From positions 2,170,001-2,234,000 of the forward strand of contig NZ_CP154262.1 in the NCBI RefSeq assembly GCF_039529835.1: 64,000 nt of DNA. Reading direction: 5' to 3'. The notes beneath the pieces are model-generated. The model worked only from the letters and a program-made list of their open reading frames with translations, had not been told where the DNA came from and did no database searches. The stretch comes from Arthrobacter sp. TMP15 (GTDB lineage: Bacteria; Actinomycetota; Actinomycetes; Actinomycetales; Micrococcaceae). This document shows, one piece after another, positions 1 to 8,990 of this stretch (position 1 is its first letter; every line of letters starts with the position of its first letter). Position numbers and translations under genes: made by a program.

Positions 1-2
1 GC

Positions 3-107
3 GAACAGATCACGAGTAAGCACTACGTTCAGAAGACTCACGAGGCGCCGGACAACACAGAGGTGCTGCAAGCGTTCGGTCAGGATGGAAGGCAGAGGGA
101 CGCATGA
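3..107 (+). CDS. Tyrosine integrase, C-terminal end only
   Basis: The window opens inside this gene. The last 34 codons read like the tail of a phage or genomic-island tyrosine recombinase: an ITSKHY segment holding the expected catalytic-tyrosine region, followed by an APD.TEVLQAFG stretch common at the end of actinobacterial integrases, then TGA. The other catalytic residues lie upstream of the window. It would cut and join attachment sites of the element whose cargo follows. The call rests on a short sequence, so the family is likely but the exact type is not certain. Confidence 0.6.
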   Translation, partial: EQITSKHYVQKTHEAPDNTEVLQAFGQDGRQRDA

Positions 108-312
108 TCCTCACCAAAAATTTGAAATCCAGAACTAGTCTGGCCCGATTCAAGCAACTGCTGCGAGCCTTAGTCTCTCGCCTCAATTATGCCTAGCCAT
201 GGTGGAACGGCCTGCCTCAATAGCCCCAAATTCTCGAGGGTGCACCACCTTCCTGTGGTGGCGCCAAGGACCGCTCGGGAGGCCCCTGATGAACCATGTA
301 GCCGTCAATGAG

Positions 313-786
313 CTAACTCTGGGATGTTGGACCGTGATTACCACTGATGGCTGGTTCCCAGTCTTGCCATTTGACCACCAATTTGCTCGCTTCGAGGAAA
401 TCATCGAAGTCAGCCTTGACGCTGGGGCAGTATGCATTTGCAGCAGCGCCAGCAAAGATAACCGCATCCTTCTGCGACGTCCCGTTTACAGGATTTGAAA
501 TACCAGTGACCCAGTCTGTGACCGTCAGGCTTCCGTTCCCTACGACTGTACAGAAGCTATCAGTCATGCGTTCGATGACCCGGGTATCAGTGGCCACGTC
601 GTATGGGTCACTGGTCACCACGTTATTCTCGGCCAGATAAAGAGAAGCCCAGCGTAGCTTCTCCGTAGCACTGCCTTGGGATGGATCATAGGGCACCGAT
701 AGCACGACGTCTTCGGACTCGGATCCACATGATGCCAAGGAAAGTGAAAAGACAGCGATAGCTACAGCGGAGACAAACTTATTCAT
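313..786 (-). CDS. Putative secreted lipoprotein, DUF732-like
   Basis: A 157-residue protein starting at the ATG at 786, chosen because it places a lipoprotein signal directly at the N-terminus: MNKF, a hydrophobic stretch, then the lipobox LASC with Cys about residue 20. Acylation and anchoring on the outer face of the membrane are expected. The mature part has two cysteines, in FCTVVGNG and AYCPS, about 55 residues apart with an alanine-rich helix before the second. That pattern resembles DUF732 proteins of actinobacteria and their phages, where a disulfide is likely. Function is unknown. It is the first cargo gene after the integrase and stands alone. Confidence 0.55.
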   Translation of the reverse strand: MNKFVSAVAIAVFSLSLASCGSESEDVVLSVPYDPSQGSATEKLRWASLYLAENNVVTSDPYDVATDTRVIERMTDSFCTVVGNGSLTVTDWVTGISNPVNGTSQKDAVIFAGAAANAYCPSVKADFDDFLEASKLVVKWQDWEPAISGNHGPTSQS

Positions 787-1104
787 TGGGAACCCATTTT
801 CTTCAGCGTCAAGCATGGAGATTGTTACAGGGAAAAGCCACCTGGCATCTCACCCGGCCCGAATCGCTTGTAGACTCAGAAATCATAAACCCTGCTGTGT
901 TGTAACGATATATCCTTGTCGATTTGACCGACCGATGTGCGGTGATGTGATAAATGTCGTCGTTCGCGATATTCACGATGAATTCCGCTCTATGACATGG
1001 CGGACCCTGTTATTGGCCGTTTTCGACAGATATATAGTGAATCTGTATCAACATCAGTATTTCGCCTCGCAGTATCAGAGCCTTCATTCGTTGGACTGCA
1101 TTGA

Positions 1105-1213
1105 ATGCGCAGGTCGTCTGCAAAGTTGTTTAGCTAGTTTTGATGCCACCGAGGTTGAGTGCGCGGTCCGAATAGTTGCGGACTGTGAGGGTGGCTTTGG
1201 CAATGAGTTCTTA
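1105..1213 (-). mobile_element. Remnant of ISAs1-type transposase C-terminus (copy 1)
   Basis: Minus-strand translation gives ELIAKATLTVRNYSDRALNL and then NNFADDL, which parallels the second copy at 2293-2477 on the plus strand (NLAKAT..ARNYPDRALTL and NDFAEALP). Both match the usual C-terminal layout of ISAs1-family transposases. Only about 35 codons are left and the frame is broken, so this is a scar. Apart from it, 787-1307 holds no gene I can support. Confidence 0.5.
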
Positions 1214-1307
1214 ATCGGCTGACCGTAAACTCGTCCCGTAAGACGATCCTTCGTCCAAGACTCTGAATGTGGTCGCCGCGTGGTGAACCATGTCCAGAGT
1301 CCCGATC

Positions 1308-2255
1308 CTACGGATGCCTCTGACACGATTGCGATGGGCAAGGCTCGTTTTCCAGATATACCCGCCAAAGCAACATGGAAAAAAGCAGCTTAACAGACTT
1401 GTTTCTATTTAGAATCTGTTGTTCTTTTTGGGAATTTCCAATATTAGTCACAATGCAATCAACTATTCCCCTGAATAATGCACTAGCCATTACCAGCACT
1501 CCAATGAGTGACCACACAAATGATCCACTAATAATTTTCACTATTTGGCTTAATATCGGAATGGACTCATATAGATCCTTAAATCGCCATTGATCCGGTA
1601 CAATAAAGGCGGAAGCTACCACTGCTGCGACCACGAGTGAAATAGATATTATTAGACTTCGACTTTGCTTCCACACAGTCCCACTAACTGGCGTAATTCT
1701 TCGTGCCCACGGCAGAGACCTTGCAAAAACCCAGCCCGCATATCCAAACGCAATTGGAGACAATAGGCCCATAAACCAATTTGTTATAGGTATATAATCG
1801 AATGCCGGATCTAAATTAATACGATGAAATATCAGAGCAAGCAGAGCTAGCACTACCGACAAAAACACGGGAAGGGCCACATCCCTCCACATACGCAAAT
1901 CACTTCTCGGCACTTCTACGTAGGCCAGAATCTTCCGCAACTTGCCACCGCATTCGACGGATGCATCAATTCTACTTTCAAGTTCTCTCCCTTTTTTATC
2001 AGAGCATTCAGGCTTTCCATATGCGAGCCACCTATGAACCCCTTGCTCATCTTTAGAAACGAGAATATAACCGCGACGCCCGATTTTGCGTGATAGTAAT
2101 TGTTTTATTCGTACCCTGAACATAGGATCATCATAGTCTCCTCTTTGGGCAACCATTGCCAACTTGTCATTTCTTTGAAATTTCGCTATTAGGGGAACCT
2201 CCAATTGGTTCCATTGGCCTCGTCGGACCGAAGATCCGTCCTCTCGCCAAGTCAC
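1308..2255 (-). CDS. Hypothetical multi-pass membrane protein, possibly 5'-truncated
   Basis: A 315-residue ORF, clearly lower in GC than the gene at 4879. The first 125 residues are soluble and charged, with a compact segment (IGRRGYILVSKD..VHRWLAYGKPEC) that could be a small sensor or binding domain. At least four hydrophobic segments follow (about 128-147, 160-180, 202-221, 240-265), then a basic tail. I recognise no family. The start codon sits inside an inverted repeat (2242-2279) and the ORF is bracketed by transposase remnants, so its original 5' end may be lost. Position beside a P-loop ATPase suggests island cargo, but no function can be assigned. Confidence 0.45.
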   Translation of the reverse strand: MTWREDGSSVRRGQWNQLEVPLIAKFQRNDKLAMVAQRGDYDDPMFRVRIKQLLSRKIGRRGYILVSKDEQGVHRWLAYGKPECSDKKGRELESRIDASVECGGKLRKILAYVEVPRSDLRMWRDVALPVFLSVVLALLALIFHRINLDPAFDYIPITNWFMGLLSPIAFGYAGWVFARSLPWARRITPVSGTVWKQSRSLIISISLVVAAVVASAFIVPDQWRFKDLYESIPILSQIVKIISGSFVWSLIGVLVMASALFRGIVDCIVTNIGNSQKEQQILNRNKSVKLLFSMLLWRVYLENEPCPSQSCQRHP

Positions 2256-2279
2256 ATCCCGCGACGTGACTTGGCGAGA
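2242..2279. repeat. 14-bp inverted repeat at the edge of the transposase scar
   Basis: TCTCGCCAAGTCAC at 2242-2255 is repeated in inverse orientation at 2266-2279 with a 10-nt gap. It covers the first codons of the membrane protein and lies just before the plus-strand transposase remnant. It could be a leftover element end or a hairpin terminator. There is no T-run. Confidence 0.6.
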
Positions 2280-2292
2280 AGACTCCAGCTAG

Positions 2293-2477
2293 GTCCGGCG
2301 GGGCAACGCGCCCCGTGTCATGGCGTCCCTGAGGAACATCGCCATCACGATCCTGCGGCTCGAGGGTGAAACAAACCTTGCCAAAGCCACCCGTGGTGCC
2401 CGCAACTATCCGGACCGTGCCCTCACGCTCGCCGGCCTATCTACCAGCCGAACGACTTTGCAGAAGCCCTGCCCTAA
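2293..2477 (+). mobile_element. Remnant of ISAs1-type transposase C-terminus (copy 2)
   Basis: Directly after an in-frame TAG, the plus strand reads VRRGNAPRVMASLRNIAI and then LEGETNLAKAT and NYPDRALTLAG. This is the typical end of ISAs1-family DDE transposases (GNAPRVMASLRN followed by a TN.A..R block). A frameshift near 2435 is needed to reach the expected last residues NDFAEALP and stop at 2475-2477. It is inverted relative to the copy at 1105-1213, with the membrane-protein gene between them. Confidence 0.65.
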
Positions 2478-2534
2478 TATACGACACGAAGTTATTTCGC
2501 ATTACCTATACCGAGAATATTCGTCCCAACACCT

Positions 2535-3997
2535 CTACATCAAGTTGAGGGCCTTCCAGGCACCGCGATGTAGGACGAAGTCCTGCTTGTAATTAATCAT
2601 AGAATTCCGGTTTCGATGCCTGAATGTATAGACAATATTCTGAACGCCTTGAGCATTTGTTTGCTTTACAATATTTCCTATTGCGCTACAGTCAAATAGA
2701 ACGCGCAGCGTCTCCAAAACGTTTATATCTGCGGAAAGACGTGCGGCTTTGCTGTGCGCCTCCAAGTCCTCAAGGGAAAACTCTCTTTCGCGCAACCCTC
2801 CTATAAGGCGAATACACTCTTCCACCTGATTTGGAGAAAAATAGCCGGTCAGTTCGTCTTTTATTTCCGGTAAGAAATAGTTTATCGAATACTCACGGAG
2901 GCCATCAAATATATCCGTAAAAGAGACTCTTTGAAATGAATTTGCATTTTGAATAAAATGCATTACTTGCAGGAAATCTCTGGGAGTATGGCGAGTGTGA
3001 TCGAGTAGAAATTTGTAGGTATCCAGATTATCGCCACTGCGACGTTCAAGTTTTCGGGGAAGGAAATCATAGAGGACATTCGCACCAACGTATCCAGAAT
3101 GAGCCGCTCGCTTGGTGGCCAGAGCGAATAGTTCGGATTTGAAATGTTGATACGGGCTATGATACCAATCAAGAGTACAAGAGTAATTGTAAAGTCTCGC
3201 AATTTATTGATGTTCGGACTCGGCAGACGCTCAAAAACGTCCGTCCTGCACAGTAATACAACCTTTATTGGAACTCCTGCATTGCTGAAATCACTGTTGA
3301 GAGCGTCCACCTCATGCACCAGGGACGCTAGCGAGAAATACGAATCCTCAAATTTATAAAAAATCTCATCCAAACCATCTAAGAACAATATATGTTGATT
3401 AGTAGTTCGCGTAACAATTACCATTTCCATTATTACGTCACGAACCTGCGACAACACTAATACTGGTTCTTTGTATGTATCCTTCATGGATGCAGTAAGC
3501 GCTTTAGGAAGGGCCAGTGATAGGTCGATTTCTCGCGAAACTAAGACTAGGTCCCGCAACTTTCGCTTAGGGAGTAAGCCCAGTTTTCGAAGTTTCGATG
3601 CTAGAGAGTCTATCTCAGGGTTTTCCCTCCTTGCTTCGTTGTCTTCCGATATAGATTCAAAGATTTTTAACACTAGTAATATTGACCAGCCGAGGTTAGT
3701 TCTAACTGTTTTATCTCCTGTAGCACTAATTACCTCAGGAACCTGCTCGAAAGGAAAATCTCGGAGTGCGCAGAGGTTGACAAAGAGCGTCGGGTCGGTC
3801 GTGGATAGAAGGCTTAAATGTTCTGCTATTGATGACTTTCCGCTACCTTTATATCCAAGGATAAAATAGGGGACTCCATTGCAAATTTCATTAATAATAT
3901 CGCCCTTATGGAAAAATCCATCCAATAACAAATCAGGATCAATTTTACGTTCGGCTTCAGCGCTCTTGAACCCAAATTCTATGTCTTTGAATTTCAT
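2535..3997 (-). pseudogene. P-loop ATPase (Sll1717-like), frameshifted by an 8-bp duplication
   Basis: Two minus-strand ORFs (3997-2963, 344 codons; 2963-2535, 142 codons) are halves of one gene. The first has Walker A GYKGSGKSS (residues 48-56), Walker B ILFLDGLDEI (203-212) and LLCRTDVFERLP, then reaches NKLRDFTIT and drifts into unrelated sequence. In another frame from the same spot the protein continues LDWYH.P, ELFALA, RHTPRDFLQVM and runs unbroken into the second ORF. The break falls on a near-perfect tandem 8-mer (3169-3184). Removing one copy gives a 484-residue protein, a normal size for P-loop ATPases of the Sll1717 group. AT-rich compared with the chromosome. Likely inactive unless the slip reverts, or the duplication is an assembly error. 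Confidence 0.7.
3169..3184. repeat. 8-bp tandem duplication causing the frameshift
   Basis: On the plus strand TCAAGAGT is followed directly by ACAAGAGT. On the coding strand this is ACTCTTGT then ACTCTTGA. The duplicated 8 bases account exactly for the frame change within the P-loop ATPase gene. Confidence 0.75.
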
Positions 3998-4878
3998 CGT
4001 TATTTTCCCATTTTGAAACTGGAATTGAGATTGTTAGGTTTCAATGAATAGACAATTAATATGTTGTAAGGAGTAGACTGTGTTAAGACAGCGGAACGGA
4101 GATGAGCAGACTATTGTGCCGCTTCTTCATATGAATAAAAACGACGTTTCATTTAGGAAGTGTCATCATTTATTTGTTTTGCTGAGCATACATGTCTGCC
4201 ACGTTTAGCGCTAGGCTACGCGCTGACTCGCCGACGTTCCCTTGACCTGATTGTTCTCCCCCATCCCTCGGTAGAACGTGTAGGCCGATCCCAAGCAGAT
4301 GCCGGCATCGAGCATCTTCTCATTGACCTGCAAGGGTGCCAGATCCACGAACGCCGTCGAGTTCAAAGCAGCGAGGTTCTCGGCCCACTCCACGGTACTG
4401 AGCTTGTTCAAAGGTGTCACCGGTTCGCAGTATTCCGGCATGGCTAGTTTACGGAAGTTCTTGGTGCGGAAAACCGAGCAAGCCCGCTGCCTGGCGGGTT
4501 GGAACATCCAGCCCGACGAGCTGCTCGTAGGCGCCCATCAGCGCTCCTCGGACGTCGGATCGTCGTTGTTGTCCTCGGAGAGAGTCTCCTAGAGGGCGTG
4601 TAGTCTTCCTGTGACACCAAGGGCTGCTTTGGATCGTTTCAACGGTCCCTCGGTTAGCGAAGAACTCCCCTTAAGACTATCGGCAGCCCAGCCCGGAAGA
4701 CTCAATCTTCCTGCTCTCGGCAGTCGGCAGCACTGCCGTGAACCACCAACCCAACCATGGACTACGGCAGGTCCATTCCAGCGCCTTTACCTTGCGGCCG
4801 ACAAGACTCTCAGCTTGCCCTGCACAAGGATCCTTAGCGCGCGGGCCACGACAGGGGCGTTACTGGCAGACTTAGCCT
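3998..4878. other. Gene-poor stretch between the ATPase and the STAND gene
   Basis: The first 150 bases are AT-rich and probably hold the promoter of the minus-strand ATPase. From about 4190 the GC content rises. Short overlapping ORFs on both strands (for example minus 4211-4507) show no recognisable domain. One minus-strand frame near 4450-4535 reads AYEQLVGLDVPTRQAAGL, which is reminiscent of a transposase or helper-protein start but too short to assign. I see no supported gene. Confidence 0.4.
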
Positions 4879-7800
4879 ATGAATCTGAACGAACGCATCA
4901 CAGTCAAGCTCGACGCAGGTACTGACGCTGACGTGTTTGAGCGGTGTGCCGTGGCCCTGATGGCGAACCACTACGATGACGTGGTTGGAATTGAAGGCGG
5001 CAGTGATGGAGGCCGCGACGGCGACATCATCGCTCCCATTGCTGACGATCCCGACTCTCGCGGGCGGATTTTGGTAACGACAGGCGACGCCCTCGACAAT
5101 CTCAAGAGCAGCCATAGAACGTGGAAAAAATTCTGGGATGCGGGTGAGACGTTCCGGCTGGACCTGCTTGTGATGATTACGTCTAGGAGTCTTTCTGACA
5201 CCAAACGCCGCAACATCGAGGCCTACTGTAGAACCAATAGCCTCCCGGTGCCGCGCATATATGCAAGGCAGTGGCTAGTTGAGTCTCTGCGCCGCGACCC
5301 GGATCTCCGCTTTGAACTGACTGGAGTCGAGGGTCGTCTTGAAGCACTGACAACGAAAGCCCCTGAGCCTTCGTCATCGTTCACCGCCCTGTTCGGGCGC
5401 GACGAGGAGCTGGATCACCTGCGCGCCGCGGTAACGCTGACGACCGATGTCTCGTTAGTAGGCGTTCCCGGAGTTGGCAAGAGCCGTCTGCTAGCGGAGC
5501 TCGAAGGTGGTGTCCACTTCATCGACCGCCTTGCCCGCGACCACCTTGCCGACGACCTGTTCGCCACAGATCCCACGACTGTAGTGCTAGACGATGCCCA
5601 CCTTGACCAGGAGCTCCTTGAGCAGCTGGTACGCATTCGTAGCAAGGAACGGTTCAGCTTCACCATAGTCGCCGCAACGTGGCCAGGAACCGAGGCTCCT
5701 GTAGAGGCTCTACTTAACAAGCCGACGCGGGTCGAGGTGGACCGCCTAGCGCGAGCCGCACTAGATCAAATGATCCAAGCGCTCGGAGTCCTCGGCGTCC
5801 ACGCCCGGTCACTGGTACTCGAACAGTCCGACGGCCGACCGGGATGGGCGGCCATCCTCTCTCGTTTGGTCATCAACGGTGCAGGCGACGACCTCGCAAC
5901 TGGTCAATCACTTCTTGACCAAGTGGCCGGCCTCGCTACCGCTATTGCAGGCAGCCCCGTACTCAATGACGCGTTGGCCTGCATCGCCGCACTCGGCGCA
6001 GCCTCACTTGAGGACATCGAGATTATTGCAAGCCATGCTGGTGTCCCGTACGCCGACTTGATCGCCTGGCTTGAGGTCACCGCTCAGGGCGGTCTCGTGG
6101 AGCGGACGAGCGACAAGTGGTCTGTGCTGGCTCCACTCCGCTCACTGATCGTCGCGTCTACCTTCTTCGGGGTGAGAAGGCGAAGGAGTTGGGCCTCGTT
6201 CGCTGCTAAGTTCCCCGATGACGAACGATTGGACCGCACAGTTCTCAATATCGCTAACGATGTGCCAGATACAGGCGTTCGGGCGCTGACGAATTTGTGG
6301 TTCGACAAGATATCGACAATGGAGATCCACGAGATCCCACTTGCCTTGGTCGAGGGTTACAGTGGCATCGACGAGACTTCGGCTGACCGCGCTGCCGTCC
6401 TCGCCCGCGCCGTCCTTGACTCGCCTCGTGAGCCTCAGGCCTTATTCGGCGATGTCACCTATGACCCCTACGGTACCGCCGCAGAGAAAATCCTCCGCAC
6501 CGCTTTCCGTCGTTCATGTTCTCGCGAGGCCACTCACGGGCTGCTCGACCTCGCAGTCAGCGACGAGCGGCCTCGTCACCAGCACCCCGACCACCCGATG
6601 CGGGTTATCCAGGACATGGCACATTACTTAGACCCTGATCTAGGGCCCGTTGATACCTTGCGCGACCGAATCTTGAAATATGCTCTCGAGTGGTTCGATG
6701 AAGATCCCAACGCAGCCCGGTGGGAAATGCTGGCAGAGGTCACGCATTATGTCTTCGACCCCCGTGTTGCGGGTAACTGGAGTGATCCAGGTAGCCACCT
6801 CACCGTCACCATGTCTCAGGGCGTGATGACGCCGGAGGCCATGGGATCATTGCTCGCACACTGGAACACGATCGATTCCAGAGTCCGGGGACATGCAGCT
6901 TCAAGCATCACCCATCGCGCAGTGGCAGAATTCTGCGAGATCTTTGATTCGTGGTCCGCGATTGCCGTAGGCAACACCAACCATGAGGGCGAGGCCTCGA
7001 CCGAGCACAGAGTTGTCGGCGCGAGAGGAGCTGAGCTGGTGCTGAGCACCCTGGCGGTGCTGGCAAAACGCTTCACAGGGGTGCCTATTCGGGTCAACAA
7101 ACGACTAGCCCTCGTTTCGATGTGGAACGGCGGGCCTACAACGCTGGCCGAGCTCCCGGTCGAAGACGATCATCTGGCCCTCTTCGTGGGAGCGCAAGAA
7201 CCCGACGACGACATCGACGGTTGGATGGCCGACCGTCGAGAGCAGTTGACGTCCCTGGCCCGAGACCTGGATAAGCTAACTGCTGCCGAAGGTGTCACTG
7301 AACACCAAAGGCTTGTGGTCGAGGCATCAGTTCTCGATGGCAACAATGAGGGAACTGCGTTCGCGAGCACGCTCGCCGAGCATGTGGCCAACGCTGGCGC
7401 ATGGCTGGAAGCCGCCATTAAGGCAATCGCCCGCCCCCTCGTTGCCCCGTTGATCACCAAGGCCCGCGCAGATGGTGCTGATATCGATGATTTGGTTATG
7501 TCGGCGATCGAGGTCCCCGAGCTACGGCACGAGGCTCTGCGCGCAATCACGCACGAAGACTGCGAACTGGATGATCTAGCGCACACTGTAATCGACGGTC
7601 TAACCGACGATGACGTCCCGCTTATCGGCGACTTGTGGATCCATGAGTCGGTGACCCCAATCCTGCGTGAACTACTCATACACACACGCGCATCAGTACG
7701 TGCCCTAGCTGCCGTCGCCTTCGGAGAGGGAACACGGGGTCGTGGACCGGAGGTGCCCGAGGATCTCAGGCCCGTCTGGCGGACGGCGCTGGTCGGGGCA

Positions 7801-8406
7801 GCTCCCGACCAGCTGCCACAGCACTCAAGATGGCGCCTCGGCGAGATACTTAAGCACGTCTTGACCACTGATCCCGAGCTCTGCGCGGACTGGTTCATCG
7901 CAAACGCGGAAACGACTGGGTTTTCTTCGCGTGCGCGCCGACTGGTGAAGTCATTTCCTGATGTGTTGAGGAACCTCCCGCAGGATCAAAAGCGGCGGAT
8001 CGTCACGACGCTTGGTGCCGAGACGCTGATCCACAGTGGTTACGCAGGAGACGTACTTGGTACTGACACGAAGCTTGCCAGTGATTTGCTGGCGGAGGAC
8101 GTTGTGGATGGAGAGGACCTTCTCAGAATGATGTCAGGCTATCGCGATCACAGCGTCATAGCTCTCGCGCCGGCTCTCATGGCTGCACAAGTTTCTCCAC
8201 AACGCATCGTCGCTGCCGCCCTTGGAAATAGCAGCTGGACCGGGGACGAGTCGGATGCGATTCTCAGTGATCTCGAGTTCTTCGCAAAGCTGCGCGAGCA
8301 ACAGCCCGAGCTTGACGAAGTCTGTGCCTTGGCATCTGAAGTACTAGGCAGACAACTCGAGGCCGCACATGCAAGGGAGAAGCAGGAGCGGCGTCTCGGC
8401 TGGTAG
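4879..8406 (+). CDS. Nuclease-like/STAND NTPase, candidate antiphage sensor
   Basis: A 1175-residue soluble protein with three parts. Residues about 15-150 resemble a restriction-endonuclease-type fold: FERCAVALM, then GGSDGGRDGDI (Asp43, Asp47), then a beta-strand ILVTT where the usual E/QxK is not clear, so catalysis may be altered or lost. Residues about 165-330 are a STAND-like ATPase with FGRDEELD, Walker A GVPGVGKSR (195-203) and Walker B VVLDDAH (235-241). The remaining 800 residues are helical and repeat-like, as in ligand-sensing solenoids. The order effector, STAND ATPase, solenoid is that of Avs and related defence proteins, and its place beside an attachment site supports this. 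Family membership is an inference; other STAND regulators are possible. The ATG has no clear ribosome site. GC is higher than in the preceding island genes. Confidence 0.6.
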   Translation: MNLNERITVKLDAGTDADVFERCAVALMANHYDDVVGIEGGSDGGRDGDIIAPIADDPDSRGRILVTTGDALDNLKSSHRTWKKFWDAGETFRLDLLVMITSRSLSDTKRRNIEAYCRTNSLPVPRIYARQWLVESLRRDPDLRFELTGVEGRLEALTTKAPEPSSSFTALFGRDEELDHLRAAVTLTTDVSLVGVPGVGKSRLLAELEGGVHFIDRLARDHLADDLFATDPTTVVLDDAHLDQELLEQLVRIRSKERFSFTIVAATWPGTEAPVEALLNKPTRVEVDRLARAALDQMIQALGVLGVHARSLVLEQSDGRPGWAAILSRLVINGAGDDLATGQSLLDQVAGLATAIAGSPVLNDALACIAALGAASLEDIEIIASHAGVPYADLIAWLEVTAQGGLVERTSDKWSVLAPLRSLIVASTFFGVRRRRSWASFAAKFPDDERLDRTVLNIANDVPDTGVRALTNLWFDKISTMEIHEIPLALVEGYSGIDETSADRAAVLARAVLDSPREPQALFGDVTYDPYGTAAEKILRTAFRRSCSREATHGLLDLAVSDERPRHQHPDHPMRVIQDMAHYLDPDLGPVDTLRDRILKYALEWFDEDPNAARWEMLAEVTHYVFDPRVAGNWSDPGSHLTVTMSQGVMTPEAMGSLLAHWNTIDSRVRGHAASSITHRAVAEFCEIFDSWSAIAVGNTNHEGEASTEHRVVGARGAELVLSTLAVLAKRFTGVPIRVNKRLALVSMWNGGPTTLAELPVEDDHLALFVGAQEPDDDIDGWMADRREQLTSLARDLDKLTAAEGVTEHQRLVVEASVLDGNNEGTAFASTLAEHVANAGAWLEAAIKAIARPLVAPLITKARADGADIDDLVMSAIEVPELRHEALRAITHEDCELDDLAHTVIDGLTDDDVPLIGDLWIHESVTPILRELLIHTRASVRALAAVAFGEGTRGRGPEVPEDLRPVWRTALVGAAPDQLPQHSRWRLGEILKHVLTTDPELCADWFIANAETTGFSSRARRLVKSFPDVLRNLPQDQKRRIVTTLGAETLIHSGYAGDVLGTDTKLASDLLAEDVVDGEDLLRMMSGYRDHSVIALAPALMAAQVSPQRIVAAALGNSSWTGDESDAILSDLEFFAKLREQQPELDEVCALASEVLGRQLEAAHAREKQERRLGW

Positions 8407-8853
8407 AAAACCTGCAGGCACGTGAGCGGTCGCAGCCTATTCTGTGCATCAACCTTTTTAACCGTTCGCAGTTTGGTTCACGAAATCGATCCAATTTCGA
8501 GCCCGTCAGAATAGCAAATCAGGGGCCGCACGGAAGCTGTTACGCATTCGGATCACTGGCATTTATGGGTGTTGTCGCCTTGGAAACGTAACGATGAAGC
8601 AGTTCTCGGGCCACATCGGGAAGATTGAACACCCAAGGCGAATCGATCCCTTGAGCCGCGAAGTATATTGGCATGCTACGCCCAGCTCTCGACAACCCGT
8701 GACATGCCGTCGATCATGTCGATGAACCTGCAAACCGCCGTCAGTCAGCACTTTCAGCGCTACGCTGCAAGGCCTCGTCACGTTTTACTCACGTTTTTGA
8801 TTGAAAACCACCCACAAGTCATGACATACCAAGAGACCCCATTATCCTGCACT
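8407..8853. other. Non-coding end of the island
   Basis: About 450 bases after the STAND gene without a convincing gene. Short ORFs on the minus strand lack any recognisable motif. The stretch leads up to the tRNA-like attachment site. Confidence 0.4.
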
Positions 8854-8900
8854 GCCCCGGGAACTAGCAGTTTTTAACCGTTAACAGAGACTGTTGGCAT

Positions 8901-8949
8901 GAGACTCCTGAGATTCTCTTGGTCGTGGGTTCAATTCCCGCCCGGGGCA
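8901..8949 (+). other. tRNA 3'-end remnant, likely attachment site (attR)
   Basis: The stretch ends like a tRNA: T-arm GTGGG-TTCAATT-CCCGC (8925-8941), acceptor strand CCGGGGC (8942-8948) and discriminator A (8949), preceded by TGGTC as a variable loop. No D-arm or proper 7-nt anticodon loop can be folded upstream. A perfect complement of the acceptor strand, GCCCCGG, lies at 8854-8860, but the 96-nt span does not fold as a tRNA. Integrases of islands usually target tRNA 3' ends and leave such a copy at the far boundary, so this is probably attR, with the intact tRNA outside the window. Confidence 0.55.
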
Positions 8950-8957
8950 CAACGGGA

Positions 8958-8990
8958 CTCTGACCTGCGGTTATAACTCGCAGGTCAGAG
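8958..8990 (+). terminator. Hairpin after the tRNA remnant
   Basis: CTCTGACCTGCG (8958-8969) pairs perfectly with CGCAGGTCAGAG (8979-8990) over a 9-nt loop. It sits 8 bases after the tRNA end, where tRNA terminators lie, and marks the return to the original chromosome. There is no strong T-run. Confidence 0.6.

Noticed and set aside
815-1222. 135-codon plus-strand ORF near the left edge
   Set aside because: Cys-rich, no recognisable domain, no ribosome site, and its second half runs antisense through the transposase remnant.
2535-2963. Independent 142-codon gene downstream of the P-loop ATPase
   Set aside because: Its frame continues upstream without stop into the part of the ATPase lost by the 8-bp duplication, so it is the C-terminal half of that gene.
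4211-4507. Minus-strand ORF of 98 codons before the STAND gene
   Set aside because: No family resemblance, no ribosome site, and competing frames on both strands look equally plausible. Possibly part of a decayed mobile gene.
7170-7898. 242-codon minus-strand ORF opposite the STAND gene
   Set aside because: Low-complexity Ser/Arg/Ala composition and full overlap with a well-supported gene; a shadow of GC-rich codons.
8563-8781. 72-codon minus-strand ORF at the island end
   Set aside because: Unusual composition, no motif and no ribosome site.
8854-8949. Complete tRNA gene
   Set aside because: The acceptor strands pair and the T-arm is good, but there is no D-arm, no proper anticodon stem with a 7-base loop, and 96 nt is not explained by a Leu/Ser-type variable arm. 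Treated as a 3'-end remnant.
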